A stretch of DNA of 64,000 nucleotides from contig NC_049979.1 of assembly GCF_000003815.2 (NCBI RefSeq), positions 15,226,688-15,290,687 on the forward strand, given 5' to 3'. The stretch is from Branchiostoma floridae (lineage: Eukaryota > Chordata > Leptocardii > Amphioxiformes > Branchiostomatidae). The notes beneath the pieces are model-generated. The model had not been told where the DNA came from. It did no database searches and saw only the letters and a list, made by a program, of their open reading frames with translations. The stretch's first letter is position 1; every line of letters starts with the position of its first letter. A program made the translations under genes and the position numbers. Below, one piece after another: positions 1 through 13,304 of the stretch.

Positions 1-379
1 CCTGTCAAACTCAAGCACAAGGACACTTGTTGCAGATATCACATATGTATGCATAATTGACAAGTATAAAAAGATTTAATGTCTAAGTGTAACTTTTTAG
101 TTTTAGTCCAAAAGAGGGTTTTTTCACCAAATTATCTTTGTGAAGACCAGTCAACAAAAAGTGTGATCATTTGGAAATGGCATTTTTGCAGGTTTTTCTG
201 ACAAAACCACACAATCAATAAAAAAAGCTGGCACGTTGAATGTTCGTGGCACTCTTTGGCCTGAAGGCACATTGAAACTGTTTGTTATTTAATGCAGGTT
301 CATTACCCCAAACTTTACACCACATTACAACACTTTCACGACATTTGGACCACCACAACCTGTAATACAGCAGACTAAC

Positions 380-640
380 ACACCAAACAGATCTAGAAAT
401 GGCACATCCAGTTTGAAGACTAAAGTTGAAGATAGCTAGTGTCAAACATATTGACCTAGCTGCTATAGCCCTTTTAGCCACACTTCAGCAACATACAACA
501 ACATATCTCTATAGCTGAAACTACTATATGTTTGACACAAATCACATACATGGAAGCCCTATGGCATGTCCAGTTGGAAGACCAAAGCTGAAGAAACTGT
601 AGCCAAACACAAAGGTATGACCCAGTTGGTTCAGCTAGGC
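380..640. repeat. imperfect duplicated segment
   Basis: A segment of about 75 bp beginning near 386 recurs about 162 bp later near 548-635. Both copies share the order ATGGCAC/TGTCCAGTT, GAAGAC, AAAG and GAAGA followed by CAAACA, with scattered substitutions. It looks like an old local duplication. No coding content is evident. Confidence 0.45.
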
Positions 641-3600
641 CGCCATTAGGACCTAGCGATCAAGAGGTTTTGGGCGCAGATTGGGGACTGTGGCCAGGTT
701 GAGGCTGACAGACCCCAGTCTGCAAGGTTTCCAGCTCTTCCTACCCTCTTTATATCCACTCCTGCTTGTTGTGACTCATGTGGGCTGCTCTCCATAAACA
801 CAAGTGTCGTACCCATAAAAGGTCACAGGTGATTATACAGAGATGGTGACACATCTGATGATTCAGATCTGGTAATGAGGGAAAGCAAGAAAACAACTGA
901 AGCTCCATCCCTGTTCAACATTGGTTAGTCACTATATGCCTAAGGTATTGGATGGCTATAGACAGCAGTCCTTATATGGTTGAAAACTAGCAGGGTATAT
1001 ATGATGACTTCAAATGCTCCATAACAACAAAGGTAAGGAGATCATAAGCTCTACCAGCGAGACTTTGTAAAGTGGCATTTTCTGGTTGGTTGCTGGTTGG
1101 TTGCTCTTTGAATATGCTAACAAGTATAAACAGTTATAAAGGGATTTATTAAGATTTTCTCCCTTATAAGTTACAGTGTGATATCTGGAGATGATACCCC
1201 TAGCAACTTCCTTTCAAATTGCAGATTTCAAGACCTGATCTGATTTCAACTGGGGCAAATGTGTGATAAGTCCTCAACATCAATGTAGGTGTCAAATTTG
1301 CCTGACTTGTACGGCTAATAAAACATTATGTCATATGAATCTGCTTTAGCTTACAACAGATATACATCTGAGATTCTATTATAGTATTACATCAATAAAG
1401 GCTTCTTATCTACTTGGGAAGTCCAAAGTTTTATTTGACATCAGGTCCCATGTGTGCATTATGCAAACAAGCTTATCATACAACCTGAACAATATTATGA
1501 CATAAATACAAATTTATCCATGATATGATAACATTTTATTGTCAACCAAATTTTGCTTATGTCAAAATACTTAAAAATAGAAGTACATATATGTAGAATA
1601 TAATATTTGCATATATAACATTCTCCCTGGATAAGACTACTGTCTTACAGACTAATTTATCACACAAGCCATGTAAATGGGTTTGATATTTATGTAGGGT
1701 CACCTTCCATGATAGTATAGTATATATTGCAGAGGAATATTTCTATCAACAAAATATTGTTCATTTGCTATAACTTACATTTACATTTACTTGCTATACA
1801 CATCATGTAATATGACAAAAAAAAACAGTAATAGCCAGAATGTCCTATTCTTGATGAAAACAAGCTTACGGATCACAAAAAATAACAAAACAGAGCTGAC
1901 CCTTATTTCAAATACATGTGCCCCAGATGCAGACATTTTTTTCCCAAAACTATGCTAAATCATCAATCATTATACTGTATATTCAACACCCATTTCCTAG
2001 CCTTAAAAGGAGATCAGTTCAAAAGGAAGCTGGCATTTTGTGGCATCCCTGGGGACTTCACCTCATACATTACCATCAAATCTGGGACAAGCAAACAATT
2101 GCCACCCACTGCACATTAATTTGGTTATGAATGTTAAGTAGTGTAATACATATAAACACCAACTGGCATGGCAGCTACACAACATTGTCAACATCACAGA
2201 AACTTTATATTATATAGCACAAAGAACAGTCATTCAAATGTTTATCAAAATCTTGGATACCAGAAGCTCATAAATTGCTATGTAATGGTACTCAAAGTCA
2301 AAAAGAAGATTGATTTTGCATGGTGTAAATCAATGGCTTGAGCCATAAAAACAATGTGACCAGACTGCAAGAATACCAGATAAGACCAAGCTCCATGCTC
2401 ATTTCTGATTTTACTGACTTTCTTAAGGTCAGATCTTAAGTTCAATGCAAACAACCTAAATGTAACATGACATATATATATCTTGCTAACAGAAATGAGA
2501 GCTACTGTAGAAGATACATATCTGGTACAGTATGATCTTACATCAAACACATGAGATGGAAAAAATGGGCAACATACAAAACCAGTAACTGAAGCACATG
2601 ATATTTTTTACACAAAATTGCTTCTAAAATAACACAAATTGAGGTATCACTTCCATATTGATTCCTGTGAGTCACAGAAAATCAAATACCCTGTTCTATC
2701 ACAGAAATATTCATCTCTGTCTACCTGGCAGCCTCTGTGCTTTGCATGTCTAGTCAGAGGGATTTGGGGATAACTTTCCTGTCCTTGGTGCTGAAGAACA
2801 AAGCCCCCATGATATTACAATGGTATGTGAAAACACATTATAACATAAAATATTCAACAATACTTACACAGTCTGGACTACAATAATACCAGATCTGTCA
2901 CATCACATGCAAAAGGCATCTTTTATTCCTCTTAGTATTAATCTACAGGTCAACCTTCACACTATATGTGAAAACTGTCTTTTGAAAGAAACATAAAATA
3001 CCACAAGAGAAGGCTGACATGTCTAGATTAGAAAGAGAGAAATATCCATCACCATATCCATCACTTTATTCAAAAGACTCTACTTCAACACCCCTGAAAA
3101 AAACTTCCCTTGTTTCAAACAGCAATAAATCACATGTGCAACAGGAAGGCTATTCAACAATGCCACATGGTGAAATACCCATTAACTGTGCAGCTGATGC
3201 AAGACTGATGGATATATATCATAAGTCAATGAAATAGAATGTTTGCTACATAAAGACTAGCTTCACTAAACTCTGGTACGTAAATGATACTTGTAGAAAT
3301 GTTGCCTATTGAGTTTTCTGTAGATTCCACACATTAAGGATTATTTTTAGACATTTCATTATCAATGACAGCATATACAATCATAAGCCATGAATTATTG
3401 ATCTGAGTTTTAGGTAGCACGTGCCCAAACAATGGAAGCCAGTTCAGGACAAGCTTATCTGCTACAAAATCAGGCACAATGCAGGGAATTAGCCATGGTG
3501 TGCTTCATTATCAATGCAGAAATATTCCCCTATTTGGTTTTCAATGAAGAAAAGCAGGGATGCATTCTGTTTGTACAACTTACATATCAAGTATCATTTC

Positions 3601-5640
3601 TGAATAGAAAATAAATGTCAACATTTACAAAAACACTGGCATGAAAAAAAATCCATGGGATGCATTGGACGATCACTAAATCATTGCAACTAAAATGAAA
3701 TTTGAAGCTTTGAAGATAATATGAATGATTTGAGTAGAAGAAAACAATGGAACTATCCTGCATAGAGACAGACCATATGTCATAATATGAAACAGAGAAA
3801 AAGAATCGACAGAAACTGTAGATTTGCCTATACTAAAACAGATGAGGCTTGTTCTACAAAGTGTCTAAATTAGCTGAAAACTAAATCTCATTCACATTTA
3901 CATTATCATTTACTATATTAAAGAGCATATATTCAAATATGTATCAAAGGAAGATGTAAAAGCCTGTGATATTGTTACACAATGGACTTGCCTGCAAAAG
4001 TTGTCTCAGTGCCAGATTCATCTGACAGGTGTATTCTTGTCTTATCACACTTGACATGCTGTCATCATCTGAACTTTAATCAAACATCACAAATACTGCC
4101 TTAGACCAAGCTTGTCTTAGGTGCATTCTCAGGATAATCATGTTCATCAGACATGTTCTTAATAAATACACAAGTATGTGAGTGTGTCAGCCTTGCTGTA
4201 ACCAATGTTTACCTATATGTACATTCAATTTGGTCTTCCTTACTAGCAAAACAAAACCATATACATTTGTTTTAGATCTTTAAGAAACATGTACACAATC
4301 TGTATCCTAGCAACACTATGACATTAAGAACCTATTCTCTTGCACTCAGATCACCTTGTCTGATACAGCACTGAATTCATATCAATAAGGCTGCAGTGCA
4401 AAAGATATATTAGGGGCACAACCAGAAAGGTCAGTACAAATCACAGAGGACTTCCCTGATGGATCAGTGTGTGATTCCTTTGTTGTCCCTTGTTGTGTTT
4501 TATTGGGGAGTTGATAAGAATGGAAGGACACTGCTTTATCAAGAAGTGTTTGATATTTCAGCACCACTTGTATCAGCCATATATCTCCAGATTGAGTGAA
4601 TAGAAAAATAAATCTTCAAAGTAATCCAAAATATTGGAGTTTATGTAGTTTGAATGATCATTTTTGAATGATCACTTTTGAATAATCATTTGATTTTTAA
4701 GGGTGTTACTATAAACCAGTAGTAATAAACCAATTGAACTACATTTCAATATGGGAAGTGAAACTTTTACATAGCAAGTGATTTGAGGAAATGGCAGGAA
4801 AATAATTCTAACTTTTTTGGAAGACAATTTTGGGAAACATACTTATTGCAAACAAAAAATTGCTACCTATGTTCAGCTACACTTTCCCTTATTACCCAAT
4901 AACAGCCAGTGCGGCCACCATTTCCATTCATAAGAAAAGCACTTTTGAAGAGGAAATGTCGATAAAAGGGAGGTAATTAATAAAAATGTTCTTTTTCTGT
5001 TGTATTGACCCTTCTACTGGAATTGCTGAACACACACTTTTCATGAAGTGTTTTTCTACATAAAAACATGATTTGTCAAGTATGGACAGAAGATCTGTAC
5101 TTCAATGCCTTGACTATACACAAGGCTGGTGACAGGTGTTATACAAGCTATATTCATGTCTATCTTGGCAACAAGAAACAGAACATGAAAAAAATCATCA
5201 CTGCATTAATGATTTCTAAAACACTGGGATGTTCATGGATCTTTCATATCAAGAGTTCACCTACACAAAAAACTTTGACAGCTTTCTGTTTATAGCACAT
5301 GTTTTACCTAATATCTGGAATATTGGAAACCACCTGTCATATAGCATAATCCTTATAACATCTCTTAAATATCGGTTAAATAAAAACTTGTAGTTAACAA
5401 AAGTTCACTTCTATATATTCATATGGAAATCAACAGCCTAGCGATCGAGACACCATAAAAGTGTAGTCTGTGATTCCTCCATCATCCCAGTAATGATAGC
5501 TGGTACACATTAAATGGTGAGCAGAGCCCTAATAATATGCATGACACATATTGATCCTGCTGACAAAGTTCCCATTACAATGGCCATGTACATGTAGTAT
5601 GAGCCAAAGCAACCAAGGCATAAAAGGTTAGTTCCTATCT

Positions 5641-5936
5641 CAGGGCTCGAAATACCACCTGCATATGCAGGTTAGTGCAGGTAAAATTGGAGCTGTGCAG
5701 GTATTTCTGGTGTCTACCTGCACCTAACCTGCACTGGTCCATGTACTGGGCTTTATACACAAATGTCGTATGATGTAGGTGTGTATGGATTGTTTTTAGG
5801 TGCATTGAAAAAACAGCAATGCATGGTTCCTAATTCCTAAGTTCAGAGTGGTGCAGGTAAAATTTGTCTGGTGCAGGTAATTTTCAATGTTACCTGCACC
5901 AGTGCAGGTATGCAGAAAAAAGTATTTCAAGCCCTG
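5641..5936. mobile_element. 296-bp hAT-like MITE (element A, word GTGCAGGT)
   Basis: Terminal inverted repeats are CAGGGCTCGAAATAC on the left and GTATTTCAAGCCCTG on the right, 14 of 15 matched. A 6-bp direct repeat CTATCT flanks it (5635-5640 and 5937-5942) and is the probable target-site duplication. The ends are built from the 8-mer GTGCAGGT: direct copies at 5675-5682 and 5695-5702, inverted copies at 5657-5664 (7 of 8) and 5716-5723, and direct copies 20 bp apart near the right end (5851-5858, 5871-5878). There is no coding capacity, so it must depend on a transposase supplied elsewhere. Superfamily is inferred from the CAGGG terminus and end structure. Confidence 0.85.
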
Positions 5937-6683
5937 CTATCTGATTACATAAGCCATTACTTCTTGATGTTGCAAAAAAATCCTGTGAAAGGCTGTGATA
6001 TGAATATATTTTCCTGCAGCTTTAAATGTGCCATTTTAACTGAGAATGTAACAACTACAGGGCCTGGTAGTGGTAGTGAATTTGTTGATGGTCGGACATG
6101 GTCCTTTTCCCCTTGATTGCTTTTCAACAATTCTATCTAACCTATATGGTCTACAAGCTCTTTTATGATTATCAGACAGTAACGGACAAAAATAATCTCC
6201 AGAGAAGTTGCCTGAATACAAGCATCCACATCTTTAAGGACCTGCATAAAATGTGCATGTGCAATGCCCATTCAGCTAATTTTAGCCCAGTAGTATTTGA
6301 GGTTTGCCAAGTTTGTACAAGCTGCCTTCATCACCATGGTAACCCCACTGTTGTGGTTCAAAGGTACCCTTTCCCTCCAGTCAGGGACAAAATCATTCCT
6401 CATTCTGAGGTTATCTGGCATAATGCCATGGAATCTTCATCATTCTCTTCTTGTTAAACATAAAAAGGAACTTTATTGAATGTATATATGGGGGTGCTAT
6501 AAAACTACAACTATGATATTATGATGTCTCTTTACTCGACTTGAGTTCAGGAGTCCAAAGCGACTGGATCATAGCCAGTACAATACTTGAACTAAGTAAG
6601 GCCCTCCCTTTGAAAAAAACTCAACTTTTCCAGGACAGCAAAATTATTGATATCATATTGTGGTAAAAATGTTTGTTATACAG

Positions 6684-7023
6684 CAGGGCTCGAAATACTG
6701 GGTGCATGTGCACCCAGGTGCACCCAAAACTGGAACTGTGCACCCAATTTTTTTCAGTGGGTGCATAGGGTGCACCCAAATATTTTCTAGGTTTATGTAT
6801 GTAAAGATATCAAGTATACTATTATACATCATATTCTTGACATCCAAGTGTTAGAAAGATGATAAAAATGTCTGTCATGGTACTTGCTTAAGGGGGGGGG
6901 GGGGATTTGATAGCTTGTAACTAAGTTTTGTTATTATTTTTGTCTGACATTCTACATAGATTTAAGTGGTGCACCCAAAAATGTTTTGGTGCACCCAATC
7001 CCCAAAATGAATTTCGAGCCCTG
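6684..7023. mobile_element. 340-bp hAT-like MITE (element B, word GTGCACCC)
   Basis: The termini are CAGGGCTCGAAAT and its inverse ATTTCGAGCCCTG, flanked by the direct repeat TACAG (6679-6683 and 7024-7028). The 8-mer GTGCACCC occurs direct at 6718-6725 and 6738-6745, inverted (7 of 8) at 6700-6707 and 6759-6766, and direct again at 6969-6976 and 6989-6996. Spacing matches element A although the word differs in its last three bases. A 12-nt G run near 6892 lies in its interior. It is non-coding and non-autonomous. Confidence 0.87.
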
Positions 7024-9799
7024 TACAGTAATGTTTCTATACATATGGTCTGAAGAAAAAATGTATAAGCTACATTTTTGACTGGGTCAAACAGTTGTTC
7101 TCATTCTACCTTATACAAGCTGCCTTTTAAACATGTCAATGCTCTATAGAATTCCAGCATGCATGACGTAACAGCCTCACCTTACTGTAGCTGTCAATAT
7201 TTACTAACACCGTTCACATGTTCTCCATGACTCAACAAGAGGCACAGAGATAGCAATGTTACCTGTCCAAACACTTTCACTGTTTTCTCCACTTCACCCT
7301 GCAATGCTAATCATGTCACTTAAGTCTTGGAATGACAAACAAGTCTTCAGCAGAATGTACATCTTGAATAAACTTTTTCAGACCAACTTGGGGTAAAAAA
7401 ATTGAGGTAAAATGCAAAGACGTTACACATACATAGGCTTAGAAATATCTAACCTTATTCAAATACTGGATACTACAACCTTTACTTTGAAAGACTTCAG
7501 TAACTTTCTTACAAAAGGAAGTTCTATAATAGTGCAATTTGTTCACCAGTTTAGGTGTGCAGGTTTGACAAGTGTGGGACAAAACAATGACCCCCTTTAC
7601 ACACTTATGTCTGAAATGACATTGCAAGTTGGAGTGAACTCAGAACCACCTGTAAAGCTGGCCACTATCTCCTCTGACTTGACCTATAAACTTACATGAT
7701 TGACAGAACAAAACTGACCTGGTCACTCAATTAAGTATTTATGACATAAATATCCTTGACAACATCCCTTGGGACCAGGATAATATCATCAACATATCTA
7801 TAATATGAACTAATGATCTTGTTTATAGCAATATTGTCTTGGCAAAGTTATTCCAAAACACAAGAAACAAATTTCATGTTGAATTTTACTTTGGATTTGT
7901 GCAACAGCAGGGCATGTTACAAAAAAAGTCTTATTAGTAATTTGACAACAGCACATGACACATTGCAAAAATCAGGATTTCTGGCACATAGACTGAGAAT
8001 TTCTTGCTGTCTGGGAGCAAAAATCTTCAAATTGGTTAGATAGAAGTACCTGAAGTATCTCTCAGACATCTTCACATTCACATATTAACAATTATAAATT
8101 ACAATTTGAGAGTAGATGATATACACATCTAAACCTTCCATTCTTCCATCACATGATTTATGAGGTACTTTACCTCCTAATCCACTATCTGATAACAAGG
8201 CCAGGATGTGTCACAATGATAATACCCTCAGAGCCAGTTTAGTCCATCATAACTCAATTATGAGGTGCTAAACCTGTCCAACTCTACAAGCTTTTTTGCA
8301 CACACAGAAACAAGAACCACCCTATGCTTGTTTGCCCAGTGAAATCCCCCAGCTGGCCGTTTTGAAGCCAGCTCACATTACACTTTACAGGATACGGGCA
8401 TTACGTAACCTGCATGTAGAGAACACAGAAGGTGATAGAATGACAGCAGATTGACCAATACTGAAGTGTGTTGTATCTACAGCCACTTGACGTAGATTAA
8501 GGGACAGGTTTAGCATATAAAAGTCACTTTCTCCACGTTATCAGAGCTAAAGCAATACTACAGAATAATCTGGGAACAGGATGCTTCCTTGGCCTGAAAT
8601 TTGTACATGAAGTCATAAGAACACAGCAATGGTGTTTCTCGATTGTATTCGCAATTTTTTTTTCCTTCGTAGTTCAGTACATCATGTTTTTAGAATCAAC
8701 TGCAGAAAAAACAAACAAGTAAGCATGCACCAAGATCAGCTCTGGTGATGTGATAATACGATTGACATAATTGGATGTCCCCAAGTCTAGGTGGGGTAAT
8801 GGTTACATGTCAGATGTCTTCAGTTACACGCACCTGAATTGTACCCCACATAATGTGATACAAGATGCCAGCTACCTGACACCCAAGGTATTCAGGGAAT
8901 CTCACTCCAAACAGGGTTTAACTCTTAAAAGGGGTCAAATTAAAGTTAACCACAACACACTTCCTACATGGATTTTGGGTTTGATACAACATAAGGGCAA
9001 TCATCACTATGACAACCTCAGTTGCTACCTTTGACTCCTGTAGGGAAACTCAGGACGTGTTTTGTTTAACTTGGGTTTAGATTTTAGTATAGAAAGTAAG
9101 ACATGCATTGGACACTTTGTCTTAGTTTGTTTTTCAATTTACTCATTGGCCACTTGGTTTGTTTCAAAACAGTTCAAGCTGATCCAAAAAAATAAAAGTC
9201 CAGGAACAGTTTTACAGAAACAATACTTCTGCAACTTTTTTAATGAAATATTCAGAAATGTTTCATGTATCAAATACATTTTGCTACAGTAAAAAGAAAA
9301 TGGAGCCTTCAGAATGGTTTCATCATGCCTCAGTCTTTTGATCTCAGATGTAAAACAACTCCTAGTTTTTGCTACAAAAATTGCTGTAACAAATCATTTA
9401 ACAATTCATAGAACAAAAACAATTTTAACAATCTTGAAGAAGTGTTTTCCAGACCTGACTTGTGACAGAATATCACCATAGATAACGTTACTTGCTGTTT
9501 TGTTACTGTGGTTGATTTCTAGAAGAATCACAATATTTGCAAGCTTGCAACATGTGCAGGTGATTCTTAAGATAGCTAACATTAGACTCTGAGGTCAATG
9601 AAGGTTATAAAGGTGGGATCAAAGCATTGCACTTTCAATGTCAGTGAACTTTCAATATCAGTAATAATGTTACCCTTTGAATGTTTTTGAAATGAAACGC
9701 TAGTTATTTTCCTAAATACCATCATAGCTGAGGCCATACTTCATACTTCGCAAATGAAGGACTGAATTCTGTCCACCTACTGCAAACTTACCGGTTGGT

Positions 9800-10760
9800 A
9801 AACATGACTGACATATTTTAGAGGGGGGGTCAGAGCCAGACATTAAGTTTGGAACTGGTAATTTCCGCGAAATTATATCGCAATCTGCGTCCTGCATTCA
9901 CGTTTTACGGCTGGACGAATATCGCAATTATTCATGAACCTCAAGTTGTGAGGCTGATGTCGTCTGATAACTGGGGAAAATTCGAAAATCGACACTAGTG
10001 AGAATCCGGCTCAATCTCTCAAATTTGACACCTTTGCATGAACTCTCCAATCTCTCATTTTACACCAGAACGATCTACAAATAGTTGAGGTAATTTAGTG
10101 AGGATATCGGTGCTGTTTTAGTGACAAAGCATCGTCTCTTGAACATTTACACCGTCAGGGTTCAGCTCAGCTCAGCTCAGCGGACCACACAACCACCTGC
10201 CCCCCACCCCAAAAATAACGGTACCACTTTACCTGTCCTGCTAGTCACACCTGTCCTAAATCACCTTGTTACACCTGTTCTGTGGACAGTACAACTCCGC
10301 TACATGCATTGGGTAGCGCGGCTGACAACAATGAATAAAGATAGCCGGGGGCGAATAGTATGAATCTGCCTACCTTTTGTTCGCTCGGTGCAATCACTTT
10401 GTGAGTTCCCCCATCCAAACCTGGCGGGCTTTTCGATTTAAACCCCCACACGTCGTTCCTTTCCAGCGCAAACTATTGGCATTCCTTGCTCAAACTGTCT
10501 TATCGCCATCCTCAGAAAGTAGCGTTCATTCGCAGTAATGAAGTTGTGAGAATAAATTCGAGGGAAACAGCAATGTTTACACGGGTGGTGAATCTGCTCA
10601 GGTTTCCCTCCTCGACCAGCGCTCGGCAGCTGGCAACAACATGGCGTCTGAATGAACTCATTCATTATTCATGACCTGGGCGGGGCTTCTCGACTTTGAC
10701 CCCAGAGGAAAGTAAACTTTGTTCTCCACAGACACGGTTCAGTACATCCGAAAGTTTGAT
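9800..10760. promoter_or_regulatory. CpG/GC-box patch, possible orphan promoter
   Basis: CpG density rises relative to the flanks. A perfect GC box GGGCGGGGC sits at 10678-10686, and a pentanucleotide run (CAGCT)4 lies at about 10164-10182. An ATG near 10641 in a good context opens only a four-codon frame. I cannot attach this patch to a gene. It could be the promoter of an unseen non-coding transcript or of a gene whose coding exons are far away. Confidence 0.25.
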
Positions 10761-13304
10761 TTAATGTGCAAGCTGTCGTTCAAAACCATGGCTCACTGAC
10801 TGTATCTTGTAGTGAGCGAAATCAAATCTCTTTTAATAGAGAATTGAATGAGTGCATGTTATGAGCAAAACTACATTGTAAGTATGATGTCAACAGACCA
10901 TAACAGGTGGTCTCACCTGACATGGTTACAAAGTCAGTGTGAAGGACAGAGAGGGGAAGACAACAAAATGTTTTCAACATTGCTATTCCCCTAAAGAGCT
11001 GATATTCTGTGACTGACAAGGCTGTCAAGAGCAACATGCTGTAAAAAAATCTGCATGAACTTCATGATCATTATGAAGCGAAGGAATAATCTTCTATCAG
11101 CAAACATCTAGAGAGTTATAAAGCAAAGCATTGTGCAATCAATGGCTCAGGCCATGACATTCTTTTTATAAATATCCTTTTCCTTAATCTCCAAGCAAAT
11201 CCTACTATAAAGATAGTATCAAAGTTGGCCTATCTTATGGCACAATAAGATCTGCTTGGAGATTTACTTTTCCTATCATTCTTGATAATCGCTCTTGTTC
11301 AGGGATGTAAAGAAGGTTTATTTTGGTACCATTTTCTATCAAAGCAGCATCAGAGTTAGGGTTGACAAAGGTGTTATTCACACGATTGTCAAAGGATCAT
11401 CCTGTCAATAGTTCCAAAACATTCTGTCGTGAAGAAAAAAAATGGTGTATAAAATACCCCTTAAGTTCTTATTGACAAGAAAATCTTATAAACGGATTAC
11501 AAGACAACAGAATAAACAAATGCACAGTGTTAGAAACAGAAGCCACCTGTTTAATCATTCTACATACTTTTGGTCAAACATAACATTAATTACATGTCAT
11601 CAATATCATCTGTCCGTAATTAAATAAAATATAGCACATTTGATGCCATAACTTAATTTGATTCATTCCATGGTGCAAATGATAACTGGGTAGGTAAGGT
11701 GAGCTGCTAATGAGGATAATAGGTGCTATCATGCTATATCTGTTATATAAAATGACTTTCTACCCTCAAGACAAATGCTGGTAAATGCTCTTCCTTGTGG
11801 CTTAAGCAAACAGAAATACACATCTTTTTCGCTACTAAAACACTGACAATTGATAGAGGCATATTACAAACTTGTGTTTTTTTTTAATCTGCTAGGAAAA
11901 CAAACTGCCAAAGGCCATGTCAAAATACTAGTAACGTTAGATGTATACTGCCCCATCCCATTCTGGTGCAGTCCTACATCTGTGAGGACCTCTAGCAGTT
12001 GCTGACAAAACTGCAGGAAGACATTTAACTCTACCAACAAAGACTTTGCAGCAAGTTACATATTATTATTATTTTACCTGTTATCATTGCGAACCAATAA
12101 AAGTAAAACACACAAATACATGACTGACGTGTAGAATTGTTAGGATGCTTGAACATGAATTCCTTGTTCTGATTCAACTGGTATTAACTGCCCTTTGGAG
12201 AATCACACTGTGGTGCACATAGGCAGCTGATTGTGTCATACCAACCAACTTTTCACACATAGACCAGTTTAATGTCACTCCGAATCTCCAAGTCTCACTG
12301 GCCATTAGCAGAAACAGTGCAGATTCCCTAATCAGTAACTTTCTATTGCATTACAGTATTGGTGGGTTGGTCAAAATGCTAACTACTATCACAATGTACA
12401 CTGTTAATACGATACACATAGAAATCAACATACTTTTACTATTCATTCTGGGGCACCATATCATAAATTCACATCAGACTTGCGGTTTAGTATGCAAGAT
12501 TAATGTCTAGATACAAACATATATATGCAGAGTGCTTATCTTAGCTTATAAACATTAATGCAATCACTGAAAATGTTGAAATTTTGAGGGTGGTTTAATG
12601 TTTGCAATTTTGGCTGTGGCCTCATCACCACAAACTTAAAACCGCCACAAAAATGGTTGTTCTATTTTTTGTCCACCCACCCCTGTTGAGCTTAAAACCA
12701 TTCCAAACTCTCCATTGTCTCCCTACTGCAAAATTTAAATCCCTGCATTTACAGTGCCATCAAGTTTGTATATTAGAAAGGTCAAAGTCACAAAACACAA
12801 CTTTTGTTTACACTTCATGCTACAAAATAAATCACTATTGGTCAACACCACCTCTATATATAGGCATTTAGTTGCCACTCATATTCTGAAATGGTCTGCA
12901 AAACAGCAATTGTCTCCACTGTAATCAGAGCTTTGCTTTTGTACAGTTTCACAAGTAAGGATAATGCAAATACCATGTGATTTCAACATGTGATTTTGCT
13001 TTTACACCAAATAGCCCAAAAATTTCCAATATAGTATGGATCCATTGCAGAAGATCTTTTCTGAAATCTCATGCAGTGAAATTCCCCTAGTAGAATTTCT
13101 GTGTGCTACAGGCAAGCAGTCAAGTCAAATTTCACTCACCATTTAATCTATATATACACAAAACTCCCTGTCCCAAATTTCTCGCCACAAATACAGCTTT
13201 TCTAAAGGAAAATTTCTGTATATAAAGTTTGCATTTGTTTTGTCATGGGAGAGTTGATTATCACAGAGGGGTGGACAGGGTAATGGATGCACTAAAAGAC
13301 ATAT
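10761..13304. other. non-coding, includes probable EHD 3' UTR
   Basis: There are no convincing exons. On the minus strand this is immediately downstream of the EHD stop codon. A minus-strand ATTAAA (plus-strand TTTAAT near 13142-13147) lies about 160 nt past the stop, and an AATAAA near 11317 lies about 2 kb past it. Either could be the polyadenylation signal. Otherwise the sequence is AT-rich with no named repeat that I can define. Confidence 0.4.

Larger units (their letters stand above)
1..9799. other. AT-rich non-coding region, no gene recognised
   Basis: I see no exon that matches a known family on either strand. The reading frames here are short, lack splice-bounded structure and show no domain motifs. 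The region lies downstream of the EHD stop codon on its strand, so part could be its 3' UTR or intergenic DNA. It contains two small transposons (listed separately), an imperfect duplication near 400-640 and simple repeats such as three tandem copies of a roughly 15-bp unit near 4655-4695. An exon of a gene mostly outside the window could be missed. Confidence 0.6.

Noticed and set aside
6660..6854. Short frames on both strands reading HPGAPKTGTVHP-like peptide
   Set aside because: The residue repeats come from the GTGCACCC words of the MITE, not from selection on protein.
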